Shown piece by piece: positions 5,254 to 5,795 of a stretch of DNA of 5,795 nt. Position 1 is the stretch's first letter. Every line of letters begins with the position of its first letter. The translations under genes were made by a program, and so were the position numbers. The stretch is from Actinomycetes bacterium (GTDB lineage Bacteria; Actinomycetota; Acidimicrobiia; Acidimicrobiales; Palsa-688), in assembly GCA_021821705.1 (NCBI GenBank), contig JAKACE010000135.1, forward strand, positions 1 to 5,795, written 5' to 3'. The notes beneath the pieces are model-generated. The model saw only the letters and a program-made list of their open reading frames with translations. It was not told the origin of the DNA and ran no database searches.

Positions 5254-5795
5254 ACGGCCGCTGGCACCACGGTGGCGAGGCCGACCTTGGCCAGCTCGCT
5301 CTGCAGGGCGTAACCCAGCATCTCCTTGTAGACGGACAGTATCTCGAAGCCGTAAGCCGGGTTGCTGGCCCATACCCCCGACAGGCCCATCCAGGTGCGG
5401 CAGCATCCCTGCACCCCCGCCGGCGCCCGACCATCGGCAACCGGCACCGGGGAGGCGTAGGAACTGAGGAGCAGTTGCTGGCTGAGCACCCCCGCCATGG
5501 CCGAAGGGAACCGCCACCCGTGCTTGCACGAGTCGCAGGCCCCGATGCCGGCAAAGTTGTTGTACTTGGCCGGATCCTGACCGAAGGACGGGAATGAGAA
5601 GTAACCGGTCTCGACGACCGACTGGGCGAATGCGATGTCGCCGCGCACCCCGGTGTCCCGGGCCGCTTCGAGGTAGTCGGAAACAAGGTCGCCGAAGGGG
5701 ACGGTGACGTTGGGGCGCGCCCCGGTCGATTCGTACCAGCCCTCGATCTGTGCCGCCGTGAGCAGGGAGGTCCCCAAGATGCTGGTGGTGGCCAG
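5244..5795 (-). CDS. Glucosaminidase-domain cell-wall hydrolase (C-terminal part, 5' end outside window)
   Basis: The frame is open to the right edge, leaving 183 C-terminal residues. They carry a glucosaminidase domain (GH73/lysozyme-like, PF01832): ILGTSLLTAAQIEGWYES near 6-23, IAFAQSVVETGYFSF with the probable catalytic Glu62, YNNFAGIGACDSC with Cys87 and Cys90, then GCCRTW with Cys131-132. The four Cys fit two disulfides in a secreted enzyme. The family cleaves the N-acetylglucosaminyl-beta-1,4-N-acetylmuramic acid bond of peptidoglycan. Actinobacterial proteins with this ending usually have a signal peptide and coiled-coil or other domains upstream; those would lie right of the window. 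TTG at 5777 is internal, as the conserved sequence continues upstream of it. The gene faces the other five and ends 21 bp from the neighbouring stop, so it is a separate transcription unit and not evidence for a link to the operon. Confidence 0.88.
   Translation of the reverse strand: MATTSILGTSLLTAAQIEGWYESTGARPNVTVPFGDLVSDYLEAARDTGVRGDIAFAQSVVETGYFSFPSFGQDPAKYNNFAGIGACDSCKHGWRFPSAMAGVLSQQLLLSSYASPVPVADGRAPAGVQGCCRTWMGLSGVWASNPAYGFEILSVYKEMLGYALQSELAKVGLATVVPAAVAG

Noticed and set aside
5150..5686. Other leftward frames overlapping the glucosaminidase
   Set aside because: Shadow frames; the glucosaminidase frame has the catalytic Glu, the YNNFAGIG motif and paired Cys and runs open to the window edge.

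Overview
The window is high-GC DNA from an actinobacterium-like genome. It has tightly packed genes, heavy use of G/C at third codon positions, AGGAGG-type ribosome binding sites and a glucosaminidase of a kind common in Actinobacteria. Two codon habits are unusual for GC-rich actinomycetes: AGG is used freely for Arg, and ATA makes up 12 of the 40 Ile codons I counted. This points to a deep lineage such as Acidimicrobiia or a relative rather than Streptomyces or Mycobacterium. The lineage call is an inference.

Layout. Five genes run rightward as a likely operon. (1) The C-terminal part of a MoxR/CoxD-type AAA+ ATPase, cut by the left edge (to 551). (2) A CoxE-type von Willebrand factor A (VWA) protein starting 5 bp later (557-2002). 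(3) An SPFH/Band-7 protein of the YdjI/COG4260 type with three C-terminal zinc ribbons (2035-3312). (4) After a 107-bp gap (to the chosen start) holding a strong stem-loop, a membrane-anchored Tim44-like protein with a long Gly/Pro-rich linker and a terminal zinc ribbon (about 3420-4646). (5) A small protein with one N-terminal membrane segment and a Cys-containing outer domain (4665-5222). On the opposite strand, converging on gene 5, lies the C-terminal part of a glucosaminidase-domain cell-wall hydrolase (5244 to the right edge). Coding density is near total; the only gap over 100 bp is 3313-3419.

How the genes may work together. MoxR ATPases paired with VWA proteins are known as chaperone-like modules. 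SPFH/zinc-ribbon proteins of the YdjI type are linked to membrane stress responses (B. subtilis ydjI sits with the PspA homologue ydjF). Tim44-like domains bind membranes or proteins. Predicted topology puts the MoxR, VWA, SPFH and Tim44/zinc-ribbon parts all on the cytoplasmic side, with gene 5 projecting outward. The set may be a membrane-surface remodelling or envelope-stress module. That is inferred from domain content and order, not shown directly.

The main uncertain points are the start of gene 4, where the strongest Shine-Dalgarno matches point to CTG or ATT codons or a one-base indel must be assumed, and the function of gene 5.
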